Counted from the first letter of the stretch, positions 46,289 to 58,165 are shown. The stretch is DNA of 64,000 bases from Haemaphysalis longicornis (GCA_013339765.2 CM023449.1:101774743-101838742), one strand, 5' to 3'. Numbers and translations: made by a program. The notes: a model not told the origin generated them from the sequence alone.

Positions 46289-46820
46289 GACAATCTATAT
46301 TTTTACAAAAACCCTGCATTATCTGTGGCTACACAAAAATATTCCAAACAAAGTCTGGTACACAAACCAGAACCCCCCATAGCTCTTTCTTCAATTGCTG
46401 AGTACCCTTCTACAATTACGACCATCATTATATTTGCTAGAGTAAATAGCTGTTCGGGGGGCGAAGGGGGGAGGGGGCTACGATGGCCAGTGAGACTCAT
46501 TAAATTACAAGAAACAAAGTGGCAAAAAGGCACGCAATACACCCTTTTCACTGCTATGCACAAGTTGCAGTGTATCTGTTTGTTTTATGGCGCAAGGGCA
46601 ACGATGACCAAAGAGCGCCAACGCACTGGTTGATCATTTTGAATGATGTTTTAGTAAAATGGTGCTGTAAATGTGACGATATTAAAAGTGGTTAGTGTGG
46701 GGGTGTATACAGCCCCTCCTTTAAAACGACAATAAAATTGGGGAAATGGGAATGGCAGGGTGAGAATGTAAAAAATAAATGGACACTCATAGCTACCTCC
46801 CACTCTGAGGGGCCCCGAGG

Positions 46821-49800
46821 TTACACGTGGTATGATTTGCGGCTTAAAAAGCCAATGTCTTCCAGGTAAGCAAAAAGGCGTTTACTTGGAATTAAGGGTT
46901 GATCAGCTAAAAACATCGAGGGATGAAGAGGAATCATGTGAGTGTAGAGTTCCCGGAAGTGCTTTTTTCTTGCCTTGTGGAAGTACCCACACTCAACTAA
47001 GACTGGCTGACGGATAGGCGATGTCCGCACCTGTCGCATTGTGGCGGTGGTTTGCCCTGCAGAAGGTGCGAGTGAGTAGCGTATGTATGGCCTATTCGTA
47101 ATCTGCACATGTATACTTCCGTTGTTCTGTTGTGTTTTTCTGTGTAGTAGCTGCCTAATTGGGGTTTTATAGTGTGGAGTTTATTATCTGTCTGAGTGTC
47201 CCAGTGTTGCTGCCAGCGTTGTCGGATCGCCTTTCGAATGAATGGTTTCCAGTCAAGATAGGGGAGCTGCTGAACGTCGACGCTACAGCGAAGTGCTGCC
47301 ACAGCGGCGCTCTGGTCTGCGAGTTCATTACCAGGAATGCCACTGTGTCCAGGCACCCAACACACGACTATGACCTGTTTTAAAGCGTAGGCTGCCATTA
47401 TCTCTTTACATACCTGTTCAGCACAATGTTCCTACTCTGTCTTCCATAATGCAGTGCTGTCACAACACTCAATGAGTCTGTGTATATAATGGATTGTTGT
47501 ATCTTTGTGTGTATTATGTGTTCTAGCGTAATTAATATAGCATGTGCCTCAGCCGTAAATATACTTGTGTTTCTGTTTAGTGTCCTTGTGCTGGCAAAAT
47601 TGGGACCGTGTGCAGCACATGCCACAGCAGTGCCAGTTTTTGAGGCATCTGTGTAAAAAGCAGTGTATGGGAATTTGTTTTGCAAGTGCAGGAAATATTG
47701 TAGGATGAGTTCTGTGGGTGAATATTTTTTGTAAATTTCCTTGAACGACATGTCACAGGTGACAGGGCGCAGTTGCCAAGGCGGCATGAACTCAACGAAG
47801 TCAGTTTTGTAAGATTCAGATAAAATAACCCCAAGTTCCTCTGCCTCCACCTTCACTCGGATAGAGAAAGGCAGAGGAAGCGACGGACGGCACAAAAACA
47901 GCCTTTCGGACGCTTTGTTTTCAAGAATAGCATTTAGCGGATGACTATTTAACAATGTCGCCCTTGCGCAGTACAAAAGTGCCATGTATGTACGCTGGTG
48001 CTCTAAGCACCACTGATCCGTTTCTGCATAGAGGCTTTCAATAGGACTCGTCCGGAAAGCTCCGGACGCCAGGCGGAGCCCCAAGTGCAGCAGTGTCCAG
48101 CATTTTTAGAGCTGTTTTTCAGGCAGACCCATACACTACACTTCCGTAGTCGATACGGGACCTGACAAGACTGTTAAAAACACGTAAAAGGCATGTTGTA
48201 TCTGCACCGTATGACTGGCGGGAAAGGACTTTTAAGATGTTCATAGTCTTCATGCATTTCATTTTAAGTTGCTTAATATGTGGGATGAATGTAAGCTTAT
48301 CATCTAAAACTACTCCAAGAAACCTCTGTTCTTTTTTTAACTCCCTTAAGTTGTATGATTGGTTGCAGATGGATCCCATGCTTCCTGGAAAAGAGAACAC
48401 AAGTGCTTTTCTGCGGATTTAGGATAAAACCATTTTTGTCTGCCCACTTGGCTAGTCTGTTCACAGCAACTTGGATCTGCCGTTCACAGATAGAGGAGTT
48501 GCATGACCTGAAGCTGATGTGAACATCATCTACATAGATTGAATAAAAAATGGTGGGTGGCAGTGGTCTCCCTAACGTATTCATTTTTACAATGAAAAGT
48601 GTGCAGCTAAGTATTCCACCCTGGGGAACGCCATTTTCTTGTGTATATGTCCTGGATAATGCTGCACCAACTCGTACCCGGAATGGTCTATCTGATAAGT
48701 AGCTTTCCAGTGTGTTTAACATGTTTCCACAAATGCCGACAGATTTAAGGTCATGCAGGATGCCATACCGCCAAGCGGTGTCATAGGCCTTTTCAATGTC
48801 AAAAATACAGATATACAGTGTTGTTTATGAGCAAAAGCATCTTTAACATAAGATTCAACAGCTATAAGATTGTCAGTTGTTGACCTGCCCAAGCGAAAGC
48901 CTTCCTGGCAGCTATCAAGGACACCATGATATTCCAAGAAATAGATAAGCCGTCTATTGATCATCTTTTCAAAGAGCTTGTTCAAGCAGCTTGTCAAAGC
49001 AATAGGGCGATAGCTTGCCACAGAAGAGGCATATTTTCCCTCTTTCAATATAGCTAACACAATTGCCTCTTTCCAAGCATGAGGAAAGTACCCAGCACAC
49101 CATATCTTGTTGTACAAGAAGAGAAGAGTATTGAGGGTATCTATGTGCAGGTGCTGAATCATTGTGTATGTTATTTTATCAACTCCTGGCGCCGAAGCGC
49201 GGCATGTGTTGAGGGCTACCATAAGCTCCTGCAGCGAAAAATTAGAGTTATACCCGTCATTAGATTTCTTGTCTTCACGAATAGGCTTTCTTTCAACAGA
49301 TTCTTTGTATCGCCGGAATGTCTCGGTGTAGTGGGAGGAGCTGGAAATATGTTCAAAGTGTTGTCCCAGGGTGTTTGCTTGGTCTTCCAGTGTATCGCCA
49401 GTGGTGCTGACAAGAGATGTGACATATGTTTTCTGCCCCTGCAGTTTCCGTATCCTGTTCCAAACTTTGCGAGTATCTGTATAGGAATTTATTGATGATA
49501 GAAAAGACCTCCAACTATCTGTTTTTGCCTGACGTCGGATTTGCCGTCCCATGGCTTTTGCGCGCTTGAAGGAAATTAGGTTTTCTGTAGTAGGATACCT
49601 GCGGAGGACCCCCCAGGCCTTATTCTGAGCATTTCTGGCCTTCTTGCAATCGTCATTCCACCAGGGCCTCTGAAGATTAGGTGTGGTACCGGAGGTCTGG
49701 GGAATAGAAACGGTAGCATCATCAAGTATATATGCTGTTATGAAGGAGCACGCTTCATCCATACCTAAGTGTGTTATTGATGTGTAAGTAAGTTTCGACA

Positions 49801-50513
49801 TCTCTTTAAACGTTGCCCAGTCGGCACCAGCTTCTTTAAACTTTGCATGTGAAGTGTAACTGTAGGGGCATTTTTCTAAATATCTGAGGGTGACTGGGAA
49901 GTGGTCGCTGCCATAGAGATTTGTATCCACTTCCTATTTGATGGACGGAAAAAGAACGGGGGAGCCTATAGCCAGATCAATGTGTGAATATGTCTGGTCT
50001 GCTGTATTGTAGTATGTCGGCTGCTTTTTGTTAAAGAGACAAGCTCCGGATGACAAGAGAAAGCTTTCTATCAAGCGGCCCCGGGAATCTGTGCGTTCCG
50101 ATGCCCATAGTGGGCTGTGCGCATTAAGGTCACCAACTAGTAAAAACGGTTCTGGCAGTTGATCTATAAGGGACTCAAATTCGTAACTGGACAGACGATA
50201 TTCAGGGGGAATGTACAGTGAACAAATTGTTGTTAACTTGTTGAAGATAATTGCCCGAACAGCAACCGCTTCTAGGCCGGTGCGCAAATGAATAGATTGA
50301 CAAGGGACAGCTTTTCGCATAACGATTGCCACGCCACCCGAGCAGTGCGAGCAGCTGTCTCTCTCTTCTAAATACTGAGTATTGGTTTAGGAAGTTGGTA
50401 TGCTTAGGGTTCAAGTGAGTCTCTTGTAGACACAGGACGGTTGCTTGAGTTTTGTGTGGGATTTCATATATATCATCAAGGTTTTTAATTAATCCCCTTC
50501 AGTTCCACTGCAT
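46821..50513 (-). pseudogene. ORF2 of LINE-B (endonuclease, RT, RNase H), disrupted
   Basis: The start is ATG 50513-50511, followed after three codons by TGA at 50499-50501, where related elements have Cys. Endonuclease blocks are LCLQETHL, LVGDLNAHSPLW and YGSDHFPVTLR, with TAG at 49934-49936 just before the last. Reverse transcriptase has ILKEGKYASSVASYRPIALT, a frameshift near 48805 in the first Asp block, GVPQGGILSC and YVDDVHISF near 48530. RNase H has FYTDASKTGTAVACAAHG near 47650, EAHAIL, IYTDSLSVV and CWVPGHSGIPGNELAD near 47330. A C-terminal CCHC-like region and a KHFRELY..IPLHPSMFLADQ tail end at TGA 46821-46823. Domain order matches I-group elements. Confidence 0.88.
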
Positions 50514-50578
50514 AACTATTTGTGCTACCATAAATATTTAAAGAAGAGTTTGGCTGGTGAAGACTAGGGATGGATGTA

Positions 50579-51928
50579 TCACCTACCACACTTAGGTATG
50601 ATTTGGGCCAGTGACACGGGGGGCGGCTGGCTTTTTCCCCGCCCCGCCATGGAGCGCTGTTCTTTCACCGCCTTTGGCGCTGGCTGAGACGGTGCCATTT
50701 CAATGTCCTCGTCTGAGTGCTGGGACAGCGACGAGATGGAGTCCTTGCGGTCTCCGACACGGAATATGTTCGAAGTGGAGGAAGGAATCCCTCCCACCAG
50801 AGTTTGTTGTGTGTTGGACGCAGAGGTGGTCGAAGGACCCGCCACATCTACATCCACGGCCACCTGAGGTCTGGTAGCCGGAGGAAGGGGACCGACGGCA
50901 GAGCCGTCACTCCTGGCCTTCGTGGCCGACGCAACACTTGCGGGTGCCACAGGTGTTGTGTCAGCTGGTTGGGCTTCCTTAGGCAGCACCTCGGGGGGCT
51001 GGGGCGGCACCAAGTCTGCTTCACAGTACTGGGTGGCCGCAGTGACTAGACGCCACTCCGCCCCCCGGCGAGCCACGTCGGCATACTTCGCAGAATCAAA
51101 GGCGCTGAGCCTTTTACGCGCTTCTAGGTAAGAGATGTTCTCATTGACTTTAAGATTGATTATTTTCTTCTCAAGTTTGAATGTTTCACACGTCCTTGAG
51201 TACGCTGTGTGCGGACCACCGCAGTTCGGACATTTGATCAAGTGCTGTTGCAATTCTCTTTGGGGTGGTCGTGCTCTGAGCACTTTGCACACGTTAAACG
51301 CCCACGGCAGTTGTTAGTACTGTGCCCATAAAGTTGGCACTAAATCACTGCAGCGGGTTGGGGACATATGGTCGGACGGTACAACGAAGAAAGCCTGCAT
51401 TCACAAATTCAGGTAAGGCACTACGGTCAAAGGTGAGGACAACATGTTTGGTTTTGATTTCTTGATTTTCTCGACGCATAGTGATCCTCCTTGCTGCAAT
51501 GACTCCCTGTTCGCGCAGGCCCTCGAGAATGTCACAGTCAGTTTCATTGTACAGATCAGATTCGGGTAGGACACCTTGGGATGTATTGAGCGTTCGGTGG
51601 GGAGTGACTTTGATTTTCAGGTCGCCAATGAGGGTTTGTTCAAGGAGCTTTTTGATTGAGCCGGGTTGTTTACTTTTACAAGGATTTCTCCTGAGGTCAG
51701 TTTCTTGGCTTTGTAGTGCTTTCCTACAACATGTTCAATGCACTTAGCTATTAAGAAAATTGATGTAGATGTCACTGGCTTTGTACTGTCTTCGGATGCG
51801 ATGATCAAGAACCGGGGAAAGTTGTCAGGTATTTGGAACGATAGGGCAGGCAATGGGGGAAAATTCGCTTCGGTGCGGCCCCTTTCGGGGGGCCGATCAG
51901 TGGGTTTAGAAAATTTTGAAAGAACCAT
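50579..51928 (-). pseudogene. ORF1 of LINE-B (zinc-knuckle protein), disrupted
   Basis: The N-terminus from ATG 51928 (frame to 51617) is followed by a frameshift, a middle section read in another frame, and the C-terminal frame 51292-50579. The middle-to-late part carries zinc knuckles CAKCSEHDHPKENC and CPNCGGPHTAYSRTC and a degraded first knuckle (YGHSTNNC). It then has a basic YLEARKRL block and a long proline- and serine-rich tail. The protein would coat element RNA. At least two frame breaks (near 51640 and 51300) are visible. Confidence 0.8.
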
Positions 51929-52460
51929 GCAGCATGGAAAAAAAGCAGGGAACTTTCTTCGCTCGGTTTACCCTGATGCCGAGAGAGGTCCCGGAGCTCC
52001 CTGCCTGGTAAACAGACAGGGAGCCCATCCGCCGGAGCTTGACCACGGCTTCGACGGCCGCGGTTTGTGGTTTCTACCCTTCACCTTAAAACTCCTAGCC
52101 ACGGTAGGATACAGCATGAGTATGGGGGCTCGGGGTCCGCGGTGTTGCCAATACCGTCACCAAGATCACTCAAGGTGCCCCGTGCAGGGGCACAAGTTGC
52201 ATCTAGGGCATTGACGAGAATTCAACTAAATTCTATTTCTGGGGGCATGGAACTGTTTCACTCATGTAATGTAATCCATTATATGACTTTTGAGTAGAAG
52301 TCTAAAGATCTAGTTCATATGTAATAGGCGGTAGAAGAAAAATCCCCACGCACACTGTCTGCGGCCACCACCACGCAACTACCACAGTGAACGAGGGTGA
52401 CAAAGTCGTTATTAATTCATGGAGGAAGGACGCAGCCCTGATGCGACAAAAAATAAGAAA

Positions 52461-52465
52461 GGTAC
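52461..52465. other. Target-site duplication GGTAC (left, Ty3-D)
   Basis: GGTAC at 52461-52465 precedes the 5' LTR and recurs at 56737-56741 directly after the 3' LTR. Confidence 0.85.
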
Positions 52466-52636
52466 TGTATCGTATGCGATGTACCTTGCATGCGCGGAAA
52501 GTGATTGTAGCGGTTATAGATACGCATGTGCATCTGGAGAGCGCTTGCCCCCTCTCCCGGTATCTGTATAAATAACCGACGCGCAATAAACTGTTGTTCT
52601 TTCCTCCTGCACCCGGCTCGTCATGAATCTGATACA
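52466..52636 (+). repeat. 5' LTR of Ty3-D
   Basis: It starts TGTATCGTATGCG and ends TGATACA. It matches 56564-56736 except for a C/G change, a 2-base indel and neighbouring substitutions in the pyrimidine run. It holds a TATA box and a poly-A signal. Confidence 0.93.
52567..52590 (+). promoter_or_regulatory. TATA box and poly-A signal in the Ty3-D LTR
   Basis: TATAAATA at 52567-52574 is followed by AATAAA at 52585-52590. The short spacing implies a very short R region, with the poly-A signal only about 11 bases past the TATA box. If transcription starts about 25-30 bases downstream of TATA, the AATAAA of the 3' LTR would be read just before its own start site. Confidence 0.6.
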
Positions 52637-52654
52637 TGGTGTCAGAAGTGGGGC
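52637..52654 (+). promoter_or_regulatory. Primer-binding site of Ty3-D
   Basis: TGGTGTCAGAAGTGGGGC starts directly after the LTR. It is complementary to a tRNA ending CCCACTTCTGACACCA, which I recall as tRNA-Leu (CAA type). The tRNA identity is an inference. Confidence 0.7.
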
Positions 52655-52705
52655 GCGTTAACGCCTACATCTTGGAACGCCGAAACCGACGACAGAAACC
52701 TCGGA

Positions 52706-53625
52706 ATGGATTCACTGCGGCCGCCAGATGCACTACGCCTCAAAGGGGACGTCGGAAAGAACTGGCAGCTGTTCAAACAGAAGTTCCAGCTCTTCTTGAC
52801 GGCCACAGAGACAGCCCCGACGCCGCGGCCAGAGGCAACGAAGACAGCGCTACTGCTGACAGCCGCAGGTGACGAAGCGATTGAGGTATTTACCACTTTC
52901 TCTTTTGCTAAAGGGGAGTGTGATACCGACTACGCGACGGTGCTGAAAAAATTCGACGAGTACTTCAAGACCCAAAGCAACGAAATTTACGAACGGTACT
53001 TATTCAGGAAGCGGGTGCAGGAGCAGGGTGAAGAGTTCGAGCATTTTTTGCGTGACTTGAAGACACAAGCACGGCTATGCAACTTTGGTGGGCTACTTGA
53101 ATCCATGATTAGAGACCAGATTGTGTTTGGTACGAATGATGAGAAAGTCAGGGAAAAGTTGTTAAGGGATAACGAACTGACTCTTGCGGAAGCCGAACAA
53201 ATTTGCAGGCAGCCGAAGCAACAGCGGCACACAAAGAAGAATGGGAGCGAGACCACAAACAAGTTGACCCGATCCGGAAGACCAGCTCAGTCCCTCATTT
53301 GGAACAGCCAAACTACAGCTGTCAAAGATGCGGCCGGCGGCACGCACCGCGAAGCTGTCCGGCATTTGGGCGCACCTGTCGCAAATGTCAGCGAAAAAAC
53401 CACTTTGCTGTCTGCTGTAAATCCGATAATCGGGTCAATGAGCTCACTAGGGCAGAAGAATTTGACATATTGGATGTAGCTGTCAAGAGCAAGGTGGGCG
53501 AGCGCGACTGGGTTGAGCGAGCAAAAGTTGGAAACTCGTCGGTACGACTGAAATCGACACAGGATCGCAAGCTAACATCCTTCCCTTCGGTGTCTTCACT
53601 AAAATGCAGCCAAAACCACCACTAA
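52706..53625 (+). pseudogene. gag: Gag of Ty3-D, frameshifted
   Basis: From ATG 52706 the frame encodes a helical capsid-like domain (NWQLFKQKFQLFL, YERYLFRKRVQEQGEEFEHF, LCNFGGLLESMIRDQIVFG). One base appears to be lost near 53205, after which the remaining frame (53203-53625) carries the double zinc knuckle CQRCGRRHAPRSC and CRKCQRKNHFAVCC at 53320-53418. A second loss near 53551 separates the knuckles from the protease. Gag would package element RNA. Confidence 0.85.
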
Positions 53626-56506
53626 CGCACAGTCGTGCAACCTTGCGGTCCTTCGGCGGGAGCGAAATCGAACACTTTGGCACCATAACAGCAAAGGTAG
53701 AAGTCAACAGTCGCACCGCTATCCTGCAATTTTTCATCGTTAGGAAAGGACAAGCAATACTCGGACTGCAAGCATGCGAGCACCTCCAGCTTTTCTCTCG
53801 GAAAGTGCACAGCATTACGGGGGGCTCGTCAGAGCATGTGGTGGAGGAATTTCGTCATCTCTTCAGTGGTACGGGCTGCGTCCAGCGTCCGTACCACATG
53901 GTTCTCCGGGATGGTGCCGTTCCGGTCGTCCAAAACGCGAGACGTGTTCCTCTAGCCCTGCAGAGGCCACTACGGGAGGAGCTGCAACGCATGGAACAGG
54001 GAGGCATCATCGTCAAAGTTACTGAGCCCACCGATTGGGTAAGCCCTGTTGTCACAGTGCGTAAGAAGGATGGGAAACTTAGGATATGCATGGATCCAAG
54101 AAAAATCAATGAATGCATCAAAAGGGAGCACTACCAAATGCCTACGCGCGAAGACATGGAGGCCGAACTTGCTGACGCAACCGTTTTTACACGCCTCGAT
54201 GCAAATGCTGGCTTCCACCAAATACCCCTGGACGAAGAAACTTCTAGAATTTGCACCTTTGCAACACCGTTCGGACGGTACCGCTTTTTGCGGTTACCGT
54301 TCGGCATTTCCTCGGCATCAGAGGTGTTTCAAAAGATTCTAAACGAAATCTTCGAAGATCAGCCCGGTGTTAGAGCGTATGTCGACGACATACTCATCTG
54401 GGGCAGATCGAGAGAAGAACACGATAAACGACTAGGGTCCGCCCTAGAAGCGGCAGAACGCGCCGGGCTAACTTTCAATGAAGCGAAGTGCACGATCGGC
54501 GTCGATAAGATTGAGTTCTTAGGGGATGTGATAAGCAGCGAAGGCATAAGGCCAAGCCCCTCCCTCATACAATGTATGACTCAACTGCCAGAGCCGAAAG
54601 ACAAGCATGCAGTGCAGCGGATGCTTGGCGTGGTAAATTACTTCAACAAGTTTTTGCCCGCTCTAGCGCAGAAAACGCAATTACTGCGAAATCTGTTGAA
54701 GCAGGACACTGAATTTGAGTGGACGGCGAACCATGCCAAAGAATGGAAGCAGCTATGCGACAGCATGACCAACCAGCCGCTACTAGCACTCTTCGATCCG
54801 ATAAAGAACACAAAAATATCGTGTGATGCTTCACAAAACGGATTGGGTGCTGCGTTACTACAGTATCACGACAACACTTGGAAGCCGGTTGCGTACGCGT
54901 CTAAAGCGCTCACTGAAACCCAGCAGAGATATTCGCAAATTGAAAAGGAAGCGATGGCTATTGTGTATGGGTTGGAAAGATTTAATCATTTCACATATGG
55001 TCGTAAGATCATCGTAGAGACTGACCACCGGCCGTTACTTGCAATATCCCAGAAACCAATTGGTGATATGCCACCAAGGCTGCAAAGGTTCTTTTTGCGA
55101 TTGCTGCGTTACGACACTACGATGGTATTTGTTCCAGGGAAGCACCTTTTCCTGGCCGATATGCTGTCCCGGGCTTCCATCAACGGCGGGAAAGACTACA
55201 TCGACAGCGAAGACGTTGAAGTCCATGCCGTGAGTGTGCTTTCGTCTCGCGTCAGTCAAGAAACCCTGAAACGTCTGGCGACAGAAACCAGAAAGGATGA
55301 ATACCTAAATAAGGTCCTTAAAATGGTCACCGAAGGCGGAAAGGTTGAAGGCCAGCTGAAACCGGTTAACTCGGAGCTCTCGCAAGTACAAGGCATACTT
55401 CTAAAGGGCTGCAAATTGTGATACCCGCCAGCATGAAGCGGGAAATGCTAGAAAAAATTCACCAGGGGCATTTGGGTATAAACAAATGCAAGGCAAGAGC
55501 GAGGGAAACTCTTTTCTGGCCTGGAATGAATAGCGACATTGAAACTTTCGTGCAAAAGTGCGATGTGTGCAGAAAGTACGCGTACAGTCAGCCACGTGAG
55601 CCGCTGCTAATGCGCACAGTGCCTGATCAAGCGTGGTGCCGAGTAGGCATTGATATTTTTCATTACGGTGGCAAGCCTTATTTATGCATATACGATTCTC
55701 TCTCCAACTTCCCAGAAGTAGAACTACTCAAAGATGCATCGGCGAGCACCGTTATTGATGTCACCAGCGCCATTTTTGCAAGGTACGGCATACCTATGGA
55801 GGTATGTTCGGACAATGGCCCACCCTTCTCGAGCCACAAATTTCAAGCCTTTGCTCGATAATACGATTTCCGGCACACAAAATCTAGTCCTCGATACCCC
55901 CAATCGAATGGCCTGGCCGAAAAGGGGGTGCAAGTGGTAAAACGCATATTGAAGAAAACTGCTGAAACTAAGCAAGATTTCTGGCTTGGCTTGCTCGCTT
56001 ACAGGACAACCCCACTGGAAGGAGGAGCGTCACCAGCCGAGATCCTGCAGGGAAGGAAGCTACGAACGACTCTACCAGACTTCCAAGGTGGTCCCGCAGT
56101 AAACATCGCCAAGCATCGGCAGACAAGCGACAACAGGCAAACACTACGACCGCTAAGCGAAGGGGACGTGGTGCGCGTGAAAAAGCATTTTTGGGATACA
56201 AAAGCACGAGTGCTACAACGACGTGCGGAGCCAAGGTCCTACGACATCATCACGGAAGAAGGAAAGCTTCTGCGTCGAAATCGAAGCCACTTGATGCGGA
56301 CGAAAGAAGCATATAGGCACGAACCAGCAGACGACAGTGAAGACGACAGCGATGCTCCATCCGAAGAAAGCGTAACGGCGCAAGAGGACCCGGTTGTCGT
56401 GTCAAGTGAAAATAGAATATCCGGTGCACCGGTATTAAGACCACAGAGACAACGGGGGCCCCCACGACGCTTAGCATACGACAGAAACTTTGAGCAGATT
56501 GCTTAA
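53551..56506 (+). pseudogene. pol: Pol of Ty3-D (PR-RT-RNase H-IN), disrupted
   Basis: Protease has the intact catalytic DTGS at 53556-53567 and the flap/C-terminal ILGLQACEHL. Reverse transcriptase has KLRICMDPRKIN, FTRLDANAGFHQI, FGISSASEVFQ and AYVDDILIW (YVDD near 54378). RNase H has SCDASQNGLGAAL, EKEAMAIVYGLERF and ETDHRPL. A lost base near 55415 shifts the frame. Integrase has HQGHLGINKC...CDVC zinc residues, GIDIFHYGG, CSDNGPPF, a TAA at 55859-55861, and YPQSNGLAEKGVQ, ending at TAA 56504-56506. No chromodomain is seen. With two frame breaks (one upstream) and a stop it is inactive. Confidence 0.9.
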
Positions 56507-56550
56507 GCTAAGCTGCTGCTATTTTTTAGTTTACATTCTTTGTTTGTTTT

Positions 56551-56563
56551 GAAAGAAGAAAGA
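56551..56563 (+). promoter_or_regulatory. Polypurine tract of Ty3-D
   Basis: GAAAGAAGAAAGA runs up to the base before TGTATCG, the start of the 3' LTR. Confidence 0.75.
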
Positions 56564-56736
56564 TGTATCGTATGCGATGTACCTTGCATGCGCGGAAAGT
56601 GATTGTAGCGGTTATAGATACGCATGTGCATCTGGAGAGCGCTTGCCCCCTCTCCCGCTATCTGTATAAATAACCGACGCGCAATAAACTGTTGTTCTTT
56701 TCCCTACTGCACCCGGCTCGTCATGAATCTGATACA
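56564..56736 (+). repeat. 3' LTR of Ty3-D
   Basis: 173-bp copy of 52466-52636, followed by the GGTAC duplication at 56737-56741. Confidence 0.93.
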
Positions 56737-56741
56737 GGTAC

Positions 56742-57143
56742 CAGGAAATTTCTCACCCTCATCGGTTCCTTATTTTTGGTCCCATCGCTGCAATGTTCTT
56801 ATGTCCTAATATCACTAAGGTACCACAAGGATGCCACAATGGTTTTCTATGTTTTCATATTCTCTCAGCCTTCAAAATCGAGATTTTCATGAGCCGTAAT
56901 GAACTCCACTTACAGGTCGTGCAGGATAGATAGAAACAGGAGGCAGCCAATTCATCGGGTAGCTCACAACGTACATCCTCCATGTCAAACACCTGGCCCT
57001 GTAAAAAATGAAAGTTCAAGTAGTAATCAAGCCGTAAATATGCGGTATAATGCTGTGAAATACTCGCTCGGACAGGACATGACAGAATTTTTATTTTGTA
57101 GGTGCAAAATAGGCACCTTCAGTTCTTTCAAGATAAAAAATAA
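56742..57143. other. Non-coding stretch
   Basis: AT-rich DNA with no recognisable gene between Ty3-D and the long inverted repeat. Confidence 0.55.
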
Positions 57144-58071
57144 GTACAGTGCTCACTGATTGAAACGTGACACTGCGAGCGCGTGGCCGCCAATGCATGC
57201 AGCGCCGTCCATGGACGCGCGTGGAAGCTAGGTGTTGCATTGTTGTATACTGCGAGGATGAGAGCGTGTTGACCGTAGGCTTACTGCTTCCGGTTCCCAA
57301 TGCGCGGGACTGTGGTTCCCCGCAGTGACAGCAGGGCGCTGCGAGCCTGGAGCGCTTGTAGCCAGGAGCGAGCCTCCAACCGTTGGGCCTGGAGCGAGCC
57401 CGATGGTTGTAGCCCGGCTGTGCGCGCAGCCGATTTCGCGACATAGTAAGCGCGCGCTCTTGTTACGCGTGCCCTTCCGATGTGGCACAGTAGTGTTCAT
57501 GTAATGCACAGTCACGCTCATCAGAATAAAAGAAACATCTGTGCGGAGGAACACCAAACTTTATTCCAGGATGCAAACTAAAACAGCAAAGACGCCTTTG
57601 CAGGCACGTTTGCGTGTGGTGCGGTGCATTAGTACTTCGTCGGCTGTACTCTTTTTTTTAGTTTATATCATGGAATAAAGTTGGCTACTCCTTTGTGCAA
57701 ATGTTCGTTTTATTCAGATAAGCGTGACTGTGCCTTACATGCAAACTATCTGTATCGCATCGGAACGGCACGCGTAACAACAACGCGCGAGCACACGATG
57801 TCGCGACATTTGCTGCGCGGAACGCCAGGCCGCTACCACCGCCGCACAAACACGCTCCTGCGCTCCAGGCTCGCAGCGCACCGCTGTCACTGCGGGGAAC
57901 CACTGCCCCACTTATTGGCAACCGGAAGCACCAAGCTTATGGTCAAAATACTCTCATCCACGTGGCGTACCAAAATTGAACACCTAGCTTCCACGGGCGT
58001 CCACTGGCGGCGCTGCAAGTAGCGCAGGCCACGCGCTCGCAGTGTCGCGTTTCAATCCGTGAGCACTGTAC
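57144..58071. repeat. Long inverted repeat with 100-bp loop
   Basis: Arm 57144-57569 and arm 57670-58071 are reverse complements with perhaps a fifth to a quarter of bases different. Landmarks are GTACAGTGCTCAC at both outer ends, GACACTGCGAGCGCGTGGCC, GGTTCCCCGCAGTGACAGC and AACTTTATTCCA/TGGAATAAAGTT at the inner ends. Each arm carries a frame reading away from the centre (57444 to 57091 on minus, 57798 to 58022 on plus), both opening MSR. No target duplication was identified. It could be a fold-back transposon or two inverted copies of a short retroelement. Confidence 0.85.
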
Positions 58072-58161
58072 ATGAAAGACAATCCTTACAAGGCTTTTAG
58101 CCATACGTTAAAGGAACAGAAGCAACCTTACGCTGAAATAATGTTAAACTAAGCCTTTTAA

Positions 58162-58165
58162 ATAT
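58162..58165. other. Target-site duplication ATAT (left, Ty3-C)
   Basis: ATAT directly precedes the 5' LTR and recurs at 63868-63871 after the 3' LTR. Confidence 0.85.

Larger units (their letters stand above)
46575..52215 (-). mobile_element. LINE-B: nearly full-length I-group non-LTR retrotransposon
   Basis: A minus-strand element of about 5.6 kb with a GC-rich 5' UTR (about 51929-52215, containing a GCTCCCTG/CAGGGAGC hairpin), ORF1, ORF2 and a 3' UTR ending in the GGCGCTCTTTGG...CTTGCGCCATAAAAC block. It is the complete counterpart of LINE-A. Both ORFs carry stops or frameshifts, so the copy is inactive. The exact 5' end is estimated from where the conserved GC-rich leader fades. Confidence 0.85.
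52466..56736 (+). mobile_element. Ty3/gypsy element Ty3-D (K02A2.6/mag-like)
   Basis: A compact 4.27-kb element with LTRs of 171 and 173 bp (TG...CA), a 5-bp duplication, a primer site, gag with two zinc knuckles, and pol in the order protease, reverse transcriptase, RNase H, integrase. LTRs differ by only a few bases, so the insertion is recent. Reverse transcriptase has YVDD rather than YLDD, and the integrase C-terminus differs from the Ty3-A/B/C group. The similarity to proteins annotated as K02A2.6-like suggests the mag lineage, which is an inference. Frameshifts and one stop inactivate it. Confidence 0.92.

Noticed and set aside
57091..58022. Two homologous 110-120 codon frames in the long inverted repeat as a real gene pair
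   Set aside because: The arms are homologous DNA, so matching frames are expected. The peptides are arginine-rich and low in complexity, with no known domain, and differ in length by indels.
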